Below are positions 42,849 through 51,391 of a DNA stretch of 64,000 nt, piece by piece. The notes beneath the pieces are model-generated. The model was given only the letters and a program-made list of their open reading frames with translations. It was not told the DNA's origin and searched no databases. Made by a program: the position numbers and the translations under genes. This DNA is from Sediminibacterium sp. Its GTDB lineage: Bacteria > Bacteroidota > Bacteroidia > Chitinophagales > Chitinophagaceae. The stretch spans positions 124,001 to 188,000 of the forward strand of contig NZ_JAHVAA010000004.1 in assembly GCF_019264485.1 (NCBI RefSeq), read 5' to 3'. Every line of letters starts with the position of its first letter. Positions within the stretch are counted from its first letter, which is position 1.

Positions 42849-44114
42849 TTAACGAAGTTTTTCCAACGCTGCTTCCAGTTTCCCTAACATTTCTATTATT
42901 TCTTCTTTTTTGCAGGTACCAACGCTAAGTCGATACCAGGGGTTGTTGGCGCCGGCACCAAAGGCTGAGAAAGGAACAACGGCGAGTTTGGCTTCTGCAA
43001 GTATGTATGACGTTACATCTGATTGCGTTTCCAGTAATTTTCCTTCTGCTGTTGTTTTACCGGTGAGATCGAGTTTTATAGTGAGGTAGATGGCGGCCTG
43101 TGGAGCAATGGCATCTACGCTGTAACCTTTTTGCTGTAAGGCTTTAAAGCCATCATGTATATTTCTTAAACGAAGTTCTATTTCGGCTTTGAACTGTTGC
43201 AGGTATCGCTCAATATTTTCTTTCTGCAATAAATATTTAGCTACTGCTTTCTGTTCGGCCATCGGTGCCCAGGCTCCTACATGGCTGAGTATGGCTTTCA
43301 TCTTGGCAATGACTGTTGAAGGACCCAATGCCCAACCTACCCTTACACCTGTGGCCGCAAATACTTTAGAAATACCATCAATAAAAATGGTGTATTCTTT
43401 CATGGCTGGTCTGAGTGTAAGCGGATTGTAATGTACCGTATCACCAAACGTGAGTGTCCAGTACATCTGGTCGAACATCAGGTAACATTTTTTCTGTCCT
43501 TCTCCTCTTTTGGCATTCTCTTCCAGTATAAGATCGCAGATGGCTTCCATGCTTTCTTTTTTCAGCGTGGTGCCTGTTGGGTTTTGAGGGGTACAGATAC
43601 AGATGAGTGTGGCACCTGAAATATGTTTACGCACATCTTCAACAGTGGGCATAAAATCGTTTTCAGGAGAACATTCAACCACACAATGCACTGCATCGGT
43701 AAGATGTGTATAATGATTATTGTTCCAGGAAGGCACACCATAAATTACTTTATCGCCTTTGTCAACAATGGCTTTAAATAAAGTATAAATCAAAGGGCGG
43801 CCACCGGATGCAATCTGAATTTCACTGGTATCAAAATCAAGTCCTTCCCATTCTTTGATAAATGTGGCTACCGATTTACGCAGATCGAGTACACCTTCTG
43901 CGGCGGGATAACTGGTATTGCGGTTACGGTATGATTCAATGATCAGTTCTTCCAGTTCGGCTGGAATGGGAAATACAGAAGGATCAAAATCGCCGATAGT
44001 AAGGTTATAAATCTTCTCTCCATTACGAATACGCTCGCTGATGGCATTACCTAATTTTACAATTTCACTTCCAGAAAGTGTTTCTGCTAAATAACTCAGT
44101 TTTGGCGCGCTCAT
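42849..44114 (-). CDS. Class I/II PLP-dependent aminotransferase (aspartate aminotransferase-like)
   Basis: 421 residues. Fold-type I landmarks: IYNLTIGDFDPSVFPIP, SYPAAEGVLDLRKSVATF, CTPQNPTGTTLKKESM (PLP-contact Asn), FDQMYWTLTF and the Schiff-base Lys in IFIDGISKVFAATGVRVGWALG, with the final Arg in PWYRLSVGTCKKEE. Broadly an aspartate/aromatic-type aminotransferase; exact substrate unknown. A single gene, starting divergently from nothing obvious; a hairpin repeat lies 71 bp upstream. Confidence 0.93.
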   Translation of the reverse strand: MSAPKLSYLAETLSGSEIVKLGNAISERIRNGEKIYNLTIGDFDPSVFPIPAELEELIIESYRNRNTSYPAAEGVLDLRKSVATFIKEWEGLDFDTSEIQIASGGRPLIYTLFKAIVDKGDKVIYGVPSWNNNHYTHLTDAVHCVVECSPENDFMPTVEDVRKHISGATLICICTPQNPTGTTLKKESMEAICDLILEENAKRGEGQKKCYLMFDQMYWTLTFGDTVHYNPLTLRPAMKEYTIFIDGISKVFAATGVRVGWALGPSTVIAKMKAILSHVGAWAPMAEQKAVAKYLLQKENIERYLQQFKAEIELRLRNIHDGFKALQQKGYSVDAIAPQAAIYLTIKLDLTGKTTAEGKLLETQSDVTSYILAEAKLAVVPFSAFGAGANNPWYRLSVGTCKKEEIIEMLGKLEAALEKLR

Positions 44115-44184
44115 AATTCAAGTATTTGATCCGGCCGCAAAACTAAGTTTTTCTGATGGTTTACAGGCAGTAGAATTGTAAAAG

Positions 44185-44238
44185 ATAAGCCACAGATTCA
44201 CAGATTAGTTCGCTCGAATCTGTGAATCTGTGGCTTAT
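44185..44238. repeat. 22-bp inverted repeat (CACAGATTCACAGATT family)
   Basis: Arms 44185-44206 and 44217-44238, perfect, with a 10-nt loop. Core GCCACAGATTCACAGATT matches the palindrome at 9580-9621 apart from one base. It is located between a gene start and the serine hydrolase gene end. Confidence 0.85.
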
Positions 44239-44276
44239 GATTATAATATGTGTATTTTGTTCCAAAGTCGCCTTTG

Positions 44277-45959
44277 CTACTTTATTCTCTTTCCTTCCAT
44301 TTTATTTCCACCCTGAGAAAAAGTAAGACTTTTTACAGTTCCGTCAGTATTTAAATTAAACACAATCTGGGCAGCTATCTCTTTGATAAAAAAAATATTC
44401 TCGGCTTCAGCAAATAGTTCAACTGCCGGCTGTCCTGTAGCCATTGCAGAAAGGTGGTCGTTTTGCATTTCAATTTTAATTTGAAAAGATGGTTGCAGCT
44501 CATAAACACCTGCATATTTGATAAGAATTTCTGGTGCCAATAATATCGCCTCTTTTTCTGCTAATGGTTTTTTATCAGTTTCAACACCAATGCTTTTTAT
44601 GATTCGGTCTGTATACAGAACTTTCATTTTGCCATTTTCTGAAGAAAATTTATATGTCGCAAAACTATTTTCAAATCTAAATTCGTCATCTGACAATGGC
44701 TCAAGTTTTATCGGTCGCCCTCCTTCACGCGTACTATAAAGCATACCCTTGTTATAAGTTATAAAGCGTACGACATCCTCAAATTGATATGCTCCCACCC
44801 ATCTTTTTAACGCTGTTTCCGAAATTGTTACAGCAGGTTTTGCTGTTATGGATTTGCCTAAAAGCGTGGAAACCAGTTTTATATTGTAAGCTTCCGGACC
44901 TTTACCATCATCAAGGTTCGTCAAGATGATTGAATAAATGTTTCTATCTGGAATATAGATACCAGATGTGGTAAAGCCATTAATACCGCCCGGATGTTCA
45001 ACTGTTGTTATACCTGCTATTTCATTAATTGCCCACCCATACCCATAATTGCTATGATTTCCGTTGGTTAAGGTGTGATTTGTAAAGGCAATTAGTTTAC
45101 TACTTTCTGAAATAAGTATATTGTTATAAATAGCTTTATTCCACAAAAACATATCATCAATTGTCGACATCAATGAACCCGCAGCATAAGGAATAGTTAC
45201 ACTCATATACTCTGCGTTTTCATAATTGCCTTCATAGAATTGGTAGCCATTAGCTCTATTTGGAATGATTTTGTAAGCATCTGCATAATAGGAGTTCTTC
45301 ATCCCGAGTTTATCAAAAATATTTTTTTGTATAAAATCCTTATAACTCATACCAGATAGCTTCTCGATGATATATCCTAAAAGAAAATAACCCGAATTGC
45401 TATATTCATACTTTTCACTAGGGTTAAATTCTAATGGCAGGTTTTTGAAAATACCAATGATTTCATCTGGGGCCATATCAAGCCTGGTTTTTGTTCTGAA
45501 TTCAGGTAAATTGGTATAGCTTTTAATGCCAGAGGTATGATTTAGCAAATGGTGAAGTGTAATTTCATTTCCTCGCGGGAAATCTGCAATATATTTGGAC
45601 AAGGAATCTTTCAGACTCAGTTTGCCTTGTTCCATCAGTATCAAAATCGCCACACTTGTAAATTGCTTGGTAATAGATGCCAACTGGAATACACTTTCGG
45701 ACTTCATTTGCACTTTCAATTCTAAGTTAGCCATACCAAAAGCCTTTCTATAAAGAATCCTGTTGTCTTTGGCAATCAAAACAGCTGCCCCCGGCGAATT
45801 GATTGGGTATGCCTGATTGAATACAGCATCAAATTCTGCTTCTACGTTCTTTTCAAAAGCTCTATCAAAAGTTGAGTCTTTGCGGGTTGAAACCGGTTTT
45901 CCTTGTCCAAAAATTATTTGAGCAACTAAAAGTATTATACATGTGAATGTATATTTCAT
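44277..45959 (-). CDS. Class C beta-lactamase-fold serine hydrolase with C-terminal extension
   Basis: 560 residues. Signal peptide (to about IIFGQ), beta-lactamase/penicillin-binding fold with SITK (Ser95-Lys98) and YSN (Tyr186-Asn188), and HPGGINGF as the third motif. The last ~170 residues (KRWVGAYQFEDVVRFITYN, YAGVYELQPSFQIKIEM) are two DUF3471-like strands often seen behind this hydrolase fold. Likely a periplasmic peptidase or esterase acting on peptidoglycan or peptides. It lies 126 bp downstream of the sigma-factor cluster, and no sigma-type promoter is visible before it. Confidence 0.92.
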   Translation of the reverse strand: MKYTFTCIILLVAQIIFGQGKPVSTRKDSTFDRAFEKNVEAEFDAVFNQAYPINSPGAAVLIAKDNRILYRKAFGMANLELKVQMKSESVFQLASITKQFTSVAILILMEQGKLSLKDSLSKYIADFPRGNEITLHHLLNHTSGIKSYTNLPEFRTKTRLDMAPDEIIGIFKNLPLEFNPSEKYEYSNSGYFLLGYIIEKLSGMSYKDFIQKNIFDKLGMKNSYYADAYKIIPNRANGYQFYEGNYENAEYMSVTIPYAAGSLMSTIDDMFLWNKAIYNNILISESSKLIAFTNHTLTNGNHSNYGYGWAINEIAGITTVEHPGGINGFTTSGIYIPDRNIYSIILTNLDDGKGPEAYNIKLVSTLLGKSITAKPAVTISETALKRWVGAYQFEDVVRFITYNKGMLYSTREGGRPIKLEPLSDDEFRFENSFATYKFSSENGKMKVLYTDRIIKSIGVETDKKPLAEKEAILLAPEILIKYAGVYELQPSFQIKIEMQNDHLSAMATGQPAVELFAEAENIFFIKEIAAQIVFNLNTDGTVKSLTFSQGGNKMEGKRIK

Positions 45960-46085
45960 TGTTTTCTGATTTTTAAGATTAATTACAAGAAGCGCTTAAG
46001 TACTTTTTTAGGCAATAAATTGCCAGACTCACTATGTGAGGTTTACTAAATTTGCCACAAAAAGATTTGAATAGGTTATCTGTTT

Positions 46086-46526
46086 TTACCTTCTCAGGTA
46101 GAAGAAATACACCAAATAACTTAGTCCAAGACTAAATGCCATGATCGCTAAGGAATGAATATGAATGGGGGCAGTCAAATAAGTCATGGTCAACCCTGCA
46201 CCAATGCCACAAAATAAAATAGCCAACTTAATGACTTCATTCTGCTTTTCTTTGTCATTTTTGTCCAATAAATAAGCTGATAATTGTTCAGACATTCCTC
46301 TGTCAATCAGTTTATTTTTCAAACGAAATTCTAAAAAATACTTAATCAAAGTGATGAGCATAAATACCAAAAAAGCAATAAACAAAACAGGAAGCATTAT
46401 TTGGCTTATAGGCTCTATTGTTGCAAACTCAGCGGCGTTTGATTTATTATCTGTTATCAGATTGTTTTGTGCAAAAGCCTTAACTGTTAGAAGCAGCATT
46501 ATTATACTTGATAATATTTTTTTCAT
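46086..46526 (-). CDS. DUF6249-like membrane protein with its own ECF promoter
   Basis: 146 residues. Signal-like start (to KAFAQ), then a membrane helix (MLPVLFIAFLVFMLITLIKY), a charged segment FRLKNKLIDRGMSEQLSAYL typical of DUF6249 proteins, and two more helices ending in a short tail YLRR. Third gene after sigma and anti-sigma, but 40 bp separate it from the anti-sigma stop and a copy of the sigma-type promoter lies there (46554-46584), so it can be expressed separately. Probably a target of the sigma factor. Confidence 0.75.
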   Translation of the reverse strand: MKKILSSIIMLLLTVKAFAQNNLITDNKSNAAEFATIEPISQIMLPVLFIAFLVFMLITLIKYFLEFRLKNKLIDRGMSEQLSAYLLDKNDKEKQNEVIKLAILFCGIGAGLTMTYLTAPIHIHSLAIMAFSLGLSYLVYFFYLRR

Positions 46527-46553
46527 TTCCTGATTGATTTTGAATTATCTTCT

Positions 46554-46584
46554 ATTAGACAGCGATTTAAAGTATCGGTTGCAA
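46554..46584 (-). promoter_or_regulatory. Predicted ECF sigma promoter 2: TTGCAACC-N16-GTCTAAT
   Basis: Read on the minus strand, TTGCAACC (46584-46577) and GTCTAAT (46560-46554) are separated by 16 bp; the same boxes at the same spacing precede the sigma gene at 47612-47642. The -35 box lies inside the last codons of the anti-sigma gene. The next gene starts at 46526. Confidence 0.6.
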
Positions 46585-47034
46585 ATTATTTTTAAATATT
46601 TTATCCTTTTTCGTTTTGTATTGTCGGGTAATGTCGGCTACTAAAAAAAGCAATACAACTAACCCCGTTCCTATCACCAATAGTATTGTTAAAATAGATT
46701 GTGAATAAAAAATTGCAAGTATCCTGGGTATAAAAGGAATGGAAAAAGATGAAATAGCGATTAATAGAAATATTAAAAGTCCCCAAAAAGTTAATTCTTG
46801 CTTTTTACTTTTCCTCTTCGCATAACGCATAATATTATTCATTGCCAAAGCTGTAACATTAAAAGAAAAGGTTTCAGTTTCAATCTTCTGCACACTATCT
46901 ATCAAAAATCGATATTCTTCAACTCTATCCTTACACGTTGAACACACTGTAAGGTGTGTTACTATGCTATCATCATGTATCTCTTTTAATAGATATGCTT
47001 GCAACATTTCGTCAGTTAAATGAATACTATTCAT
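46567..47034 (-). CDS. Anti-sigma factor with zinc-binding motif
   Basis: 155 residues, start overlapping the sigma gene stop by four bases. The N-terminal cytoplasmic part has HLTVCSTCKDRVEEY (His-x3-Cys-x2-Cys, about residues 28-35), the zinc-associated anti-sigma signature. Two helices follow (FWGLLIFLLIAISSFSIPFI, ILTILLVIGTGLVVLLFLVA) and a basic tail. It should hold the ECF factor at the membrane until a signal releases it. The signal is unknown. Confidence 0.82.
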   Translation of the reverse strand: MNSIHLTDEMLQAYLLKEIHDDSIVTHLTVCSTCKDRVEEYRFLIDSVQKIETETFSFNVTALAMNNIMRYAKRKSKKQELTFWGLLIFLLIAISSFSIPFIPRILAIFYSQSILTILLVIGTGLVVLLFLVADITRQYKTKKDKIFKNNLQPIL

Positions 47035-47603
47035 AATTGCTCACTTTTATAATGGTGATTGATATTGTCTTTGAGGATTATCCTTGCTCTATATAGGTAA
47101 CTTTTTATCGTTCCTTCGGGCAAATTGGTGATTTCTGAAATTTCCTTATTGGGCAATTCTTCCAGATGATAAAGTGTGATTAAAGTTTTATACAAAGGTG
47201 GGAGTTTGGCTATCGCTGCATTAAGAATTTCAACTGCTTCTGTTTTGATAGTTGCTGACTCTGGATTTTCGGTAGCTATAAATTTCTCCTCAATAGTGTT
47301 TGCAATTCCGATGACTGGAATTTTCCTTTTTTGAAGATAATTTATAGTCGTATTGTAAGCAATGTTTGCAATCCAGGTTGATAATTTGGATTTGAATTGA
47401 AATGAAGACAAATTTTGGTAAGCTTTCAGATAAATATCCTGCATAAGGTCTTTTTGGTCATCTTCATTGATTGTCATTTTACTAACAATTTGAGTTACCA
47501 ATTTTTCTGTATTTTTTATCACAATAGCAAAGCCTTGAATATTTCCATTCAGGATATTGGTAACAATAACTTTGTCAGAAAAATAATAGCCTTCATTGCT
47601 CAT
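47031..47603 (-). CDS. ECF-type RNA polymerase sigma factor
   Basis: 190 residues. Region 2: FAIVIKNTEKLVTQIVSKMT, DLMQDIYLKAYQNLSSFQFKSKLSTWIANIAYNTTINYLQKR; region 4: LPPLYKTLITLYHLEELPNKEISEITNLPEGTIKSYLYRARIIL. The anti-sigma gene overlaps its stop by four bases. A promoter of the form TTGCAACC-N16-GTCTAAT ends nine bases before its ATG, and the same promoter precedes the third gene of the cluster, suggesting autoregulation. Confidence 0.93.
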   Translation of the reverse strand: MSNEGYYFSDKVIVTNILNGNIQGFAIVIKNTEKLVTQIVSKMTINEDDQKDLMQDIYLKAYQNLSSFQFKSKLSTWIANIAYNTTINYLQKRKIPVIGIANTIEEKFIATENPESATIKTEAVEILNAAIAKLPPLYKTLITLYHLEELPNKEISEITNLPEGTIKSYLYRARIILKDNINHHYKSEQL

Positions 47604-47611
47604 ATTTCTTT

Positions 47612-47642
47612 ATTAGACCAGCAACTTAATATTCGGTTGCAA
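47612..47642 (-). promoter_or_regulatory. Predicted ECF sigma promoter 1: TTGCAACC-N16-GTCTAAT
   Basis: On the minus strand TTGCAACC (47642-47635) is followed after 16 bp by GTCTAAT (47618-47612). The sigma ATG at 47603 is nine bases further, leaving almost no leader. Flanking bases are also similar to promoter 2, beyond the two boxes. The remainder of 47643-47840 contains a 16-bp palindrome TTCAAAATATTTTGAA (47725-47740) and no gene. Confidence 0.6.
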
Positions 47643-47840
47643 AATATTTGCTTTTTATCTCTTCGGCATTTAACTCGTGTAGTAGATTTTAAAATAGTCG
47701 GTAACTCATAAATATACTACCCTTTCAAAATATTTTGAATTACCTCTATTTTAAAACTATTGACTATCAGGCATGTATTATCAATTACGTCACCTAAAAA
47801 CAAGTACATCTATCAGCCCAATTAAAATCATTGCACAAAA

Positions 47841-47868
47841 AAAGGGCCGCAAAAAATTGCGGCCCTTT
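47841..47868 (-). terminator. Rho-independent terminator of the BNR-repeat gene
   Basis: AAAGGGCCGCAA (47841-47852) and TTGCGGCCCTTT (47857-47868) form a 12-bp stem with a 4-nt loop; on the minus strand it is followed by seven T. It lies 22 bp beyond the stop codon at 47890. Confidence 0.9.
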
Positions 47869-47889
47869 CATTATTCAAATCTGTTGTTA

Positions 47890-50800
47890 TTATTCCAGCG
47901 TCTTATAATCCTTAAACAATTTCAACTCAATCGTATCTGCCACCGCACGGAAGGCTTTCCATTTGGTATCAAATAACTGATTGGCTTTTGTAATTACTTC
48001 AGAAATTTTATCTTCTGCTGCTTTCATCAGTCTCTCTTCCTGCTCACCCGGTACAATGGCTTTACCAATAATGTTGGAGCGGGCTTCACTTACATAACTG
48101 TTTACCGTTACCTGTGGCACATTACCATAACCCTGTCTGGTTTGTGGTTTACCATTCAGCATGGTACGAATATCAGTTAAACCATCTCTTATAGGTTTAA
48201 TGGCTTTACGAATAGTGTCTGCTTTTTTAGCATCCAGATTCGGTAATGCCGTTTCTATTTTGTTGATGATGGTTTCTGCATCTACCATTCTGTCGTTCAA
48301 ATTACCTAAACGAATAGCACTTTTATTTAGTCTGTCGGTAGCTTTGCGTAGTGCATCACGCACTTCTTTTGATGTAGGTGCATACGGATCATCATTTACC
48401 ACAACCATCGTACTGTCGCTCAGGTTTCTTCCCAAAGTCAATACCACTTTATAGGTTCCCGGATCAACAGGTAATCCCGGAGGTTCTGCATTAAATGCGC
48501 CGCCACCACCGGCTCCTCCTCTTGGCCCACCGCCTCCGCCACCACGGCCACCACCGCCACCGCCGGCACGGATACCTCTTCCTTCCATTCCCCAATAATA
48601 TTTATTAAATCCACTGTCGGCTTTGGTGCGAAGTGTTCTTACCAATACATTATTCGCATCAAAAATGCGGAGCGTTACCGTATCACCAATTCTGTTTCTG
48701 CCTGTATCACTCGCTGTTTTGCTCACAAAGAAACTGATGGGCGCACCCGCTCTTTTGTTTTCGCCCTCATAGCTTCCCCAGATACTGTATTCAATACCAG
48801 ATGCCAGTTTACGTTTGGCCTGGTAAGCAGGCGGTGCCGCAAAAGCAGTAATCTTATTACTGAATACCTGTCCTTTGTTAGCTGCCAGTTTACGAAGCGG
48901 ATTAATATCGTCCAGGATATAAATAGCACGACCAAATGTGGCAATTACCAGATCGGCTTCTCTTTCCTGTATCACCATATCATAAGTTGATACGGATGGA
49001 TAACCATTTTTAAACTGCTGGAAACTGTTACCATAATCCAGACTCACAAACAAACCCTGCTCTGTTCCTACAAAAATGAGGTTGGGTTCTGTGGGGTCCT
49101 GAATTACACATAATGTATAACCGGTTACTTTCTTCTCATCTACCAGGCTGGTCCATGTTTTACCATAATCTGTGGTGCGGAATAAATAAGGTTTATTGTT
49201 TCCTCTGCGGTAATCATTCACTACCACATATGCTTCTCCTCCATTATGACGTGAAGCGCGTATCTGTGGCACCCATGCACCTGTTGGCATTCCGGGAATT
49301 TTACCACGGAAATTGGTCCATGTTTTACCACCATCTCTGGTTAACTGCACATTGCCATCATCTGTTCCTACCCATATTACACCTTTCTCTTTGGCAGATG
49401 GTTCTATCGCCAGAATAGTACAATGGTTTTCTGCGCCGGTAATATCTACCGACAAACCACCATTATTACTCTGGTCAATTTTTGCACTGTCATTGGTTGT
49501 AAGATCGCCTGATATCTGGCTCCATGATGCACCCTTATCGGTACTCATGTTCAATAACTGGCTTCCGTAATAAATCGTTTTCTTATCAAACGGGTCCTGC
49601 GCAATAGCAGCATTCCAGTTAAAACGCTGGCGAATACCTGTTGCTGTTGTGGGAGGACGAATGCTCCATCTTTCACCAGTAGCAATATTATAACGACCCA
49701 CACTTCCTCCCTGGCTCATACAATATACCCAGTTCGGATCTTCTGCATCGGGCATTACATCAAAACCATCACCACCGGCTACACCCTGCCAGAATGCATT
49801 GCGTATACCGCTTTGTCTCCACACATATGCCGGACCATGCCAGCTTCCGTTATCCTGCAAACCACCCATTACATTGTAGGGAATGTTGTTATCTACATTG
49901 ATATGATAGAATTGTCCGAGTGGCAATTTCTCATCAAACTGCCAGTTTTTACCACGGTCGCGGGTAATGGCAATACCTCCGTCATTTCCATCAATAATAA
50001 AATTGCCATCTTTCGGATGAATCCAGAATGCATGGTGATCGGGGTGAATACCAGCATAAGGAATTACGGTTTTAAAAGTTTTACCTGCATCTTCACTCAC
50101 CGTAATAATCTGGTTAATATTATATAACCTGTTTTCATTGGTTGGGTCAACCGCTATATCCTGAAAATAGAATGCACGATTGGTTACTACTGATGATTCG
50201 CTGTTCACCAGTTCCCATTTATCGCCACCATCATCACTTTTATATAAACCATTCTTGGTAGCTTCTACCAATGCGTATACACGTTTTGGATCATTGCGGC
50301 CAATGGTAATACCAATACGCCCATAGTCTCCATCGGGTAACCCGTTTTCTTTGCCCAGTTTTTTCCAGTTTTTACCGCCATCATAAGTTACATAAAACCC
50401 ACTGCCTTTACCGCCGCCCTGTAAGCTCCAGGGTGTACGCAGGTGCTGGTACATGTTTACAAATAACTTATTGGGGTTTGCAGGATCCATCACCATATCG
50501 CCCACGCCCGATGTTTCATTGGTGTACAAAATCTGTTTCCAGGTTATACCACCATCTGTTGTTTTATACACACCACGCTCAGGGTGTGCAGCAAAAGGAT
50601 TACCAATGACACCAACATATACTATATCAGGATTGGTGGGGTCGATGATGATGCGATGAATATTACTGGTTTTCTCGAGCCCCATCATTTTCCAGGTTTT
50701 ACCAGCATCAATACTTTTGTACAAACCGCCACCGAGGCTAATGGAGTTTCGTGGATTACCTTCACCGGTACCTGCCCATACCACACTTGGGTTACTTTGT

Positions 50801-51084
50801 GTAATGGCCACTGCACCGATATTTAAAATGGGCTGTTCATCAAATATCGATTCCCAGCTGGCGCCACCATTCTCTGTTTTCCAAACACCACCACTCGCTG
50901 TACCGAGATAAATGATATTGGGATTGGTCCATACGGCGTCAATAGACGTAACACGGCCACTCATACCGGCCGGACCGATGCTTCGTGGTTTTAAAGATTT
51001 AAAGTGTTTGGAAAGATCTGCCTGTTGGGCAAAAGAAGAAATAGCAGTGCCAATAAGCATTGCCAGAAACAGTAGTTTTCTCAT
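47890..51084 (-). CDS. Large exported BNR/sortilin-like beta-propeller protein with glycine-rich linker
   Basis: 1064 residues. Signal peptide (ending SSFAQQ), then two propellers of BNR/VPS10-type blades (SIGPAGMSGRVTSIDAVW, GGVWKTENGGASWESI, GVYKTTDGGITWKQI, GLYKSDDGGDKWELVN, LTRDGGKTWTNF; about 25-730), an Ig-like region, a Gly-rich linker (about 835-870, runs of GGGG), a beta segment (PGTYKVVLTLGRNL) and a helical C-terminus (about 890-1060). Such proteins are abundant in Bacteroidota and often called glycosyl hydrolases, but no catalytic residues are identifiable, so a binding or scaffold role is as likely. Monocistronic with its own terminator. Confidence 0.88.
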   Translation of the reverse strand: MRKLLFLAMLIGTAISSFAQQADLSKHFKSLKPRSIGPAGMSGRVTSIDAVWTNPNIIYLGTASGGVWKTENGGASWESIFDEQPILNIGAVAITQSNPSVVWAGTGEGNPRNSISLGGGLYKSIDAGKTWKMMGLEKTSNIHRIIIDPTNPDIVYVGVIGNPFAAHPERGVYKTTDGGITWKQILYTNETSGVGDMVMDPANPNKLFVNMYQHLRTPWSLQGGGKGSGFYVTYDGGKNWKKLGKENGLPDGDYGRIGITIGRNDPKRVYALVEATKNGLYKSDDGGDKWELVNSESSVVTNRAFYFQDIAVDPTNENRLYNINQIITVSEDAGKTFKTVIPYAGIHPDHHAFWIHPKDGNFIIDGNDGGIAITRDRGKNWQFDEKLPLGQFYHINVDNNIPYNVMGGLQDNGSWHGPAYVWRQSGIRNAFWQGVAGGDGFDVMPDAEDPNWVYCMSQGGSVGRYNIATGERWSIRPPTTATGIRQRFNWNAAIAQDPFDKKTIYYGSQLLNMSTDKGASWSQISGDLTTNDSAKIDQSNNGGLSVDITGAENHCTILAIEPSAKEKGVIWVGTDDGNVQLTRDGGKTWTNFRGKIPGMPTGAWVPQIRASRHNGGEAYVVVNDYRRGNNKPYLFRTTDYGKTWTSLVDEKKVTGYTLCVIQDPTEPNLIFVGTEQGLFVSLDYGNSFQQFKNGYPSVSTYDMVIQEREADLVIATFGRAIYILDDINPLRKLAANKGQVFSNKITAFAAPPAYQAKRKLASGIEYSIWGSYEGENKRAGAPISFFVSKTASDTGRNRIGDTVTLRIFDANNVLVRTLRTKADSGFNKYYWGMEGRGIRAGGGGGGRGGGGGGPRGGAGGGGAFNAEPPGLPVDPGTYKVVLTLGRNLSDSTMVVVNDDPYAPTSKEVRDALRKATDRLNKSAIRLGNLNDRMVDAETIINKIETALPNLDAKKADTIRKAIKPIRDGLTDIRTMLNGKPQTRQGYGNVPQVTVNSYVSEARSNIIGKAIVPGEQEERLMKAAEDKISEVITKANQLFDTKWKAFRAVADTIELKLFKDYKTLE

Positions 51085-51167
51085 TCAATTGGTTTTTGGA
51101 GTTCGGAATTTCCGAAATGCGGAGCAGTTTGCCAAATATCAGGGATGGTTGGTTGAGGAAGGAGTCA

Positions 51168-51358
51168 GGGAGACGGAAAGTCCGAAAGTCCGAAAGATGA
51201 TACATTAGTAGTAAGACCTCTGTGTAACTCTGTGCATTACTCCTTTACCTCTGTGGCTTTTTACCACGGAGTTACACAGAGTACGACACAGTGTTGCACG
51301 GAGGGTGATTCACTAAACCAATCCTCTTTCGGACTTTCGGTCTCCCAGACTTTCGGAC
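51168..51358. repeat. Nested inverted repeats, about 190 bp, filling an intergenic gap
   Basis: An outer pair (GGGAGACGGAAAGTCCGAAAG at 51168 against CTTTCGGACTTTCGGTCTCCC at 51327-51347, one mismatch) encloses an ACCTCTGTGTAACTCTGTG / ACACGGAG-type palindrome (51216-51303), itself flanked by CGGACTTTC repeats on the right. The whole can fold as a long branched hairpin between divergent genes. No coding signal is seen in 51085-51391. Confidence 0.8.
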
Positions 51359-51391
51359 TTTCCTCTTATATTTAAACTTTAACTACTGCGA

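Noticed and set aside
51215..51303. Possible CRISPR-like direct repeats
   Set aside because: The blocks are inverted rather than evenly spaced direct repeats and have no unique spacers; no cas genes are present.
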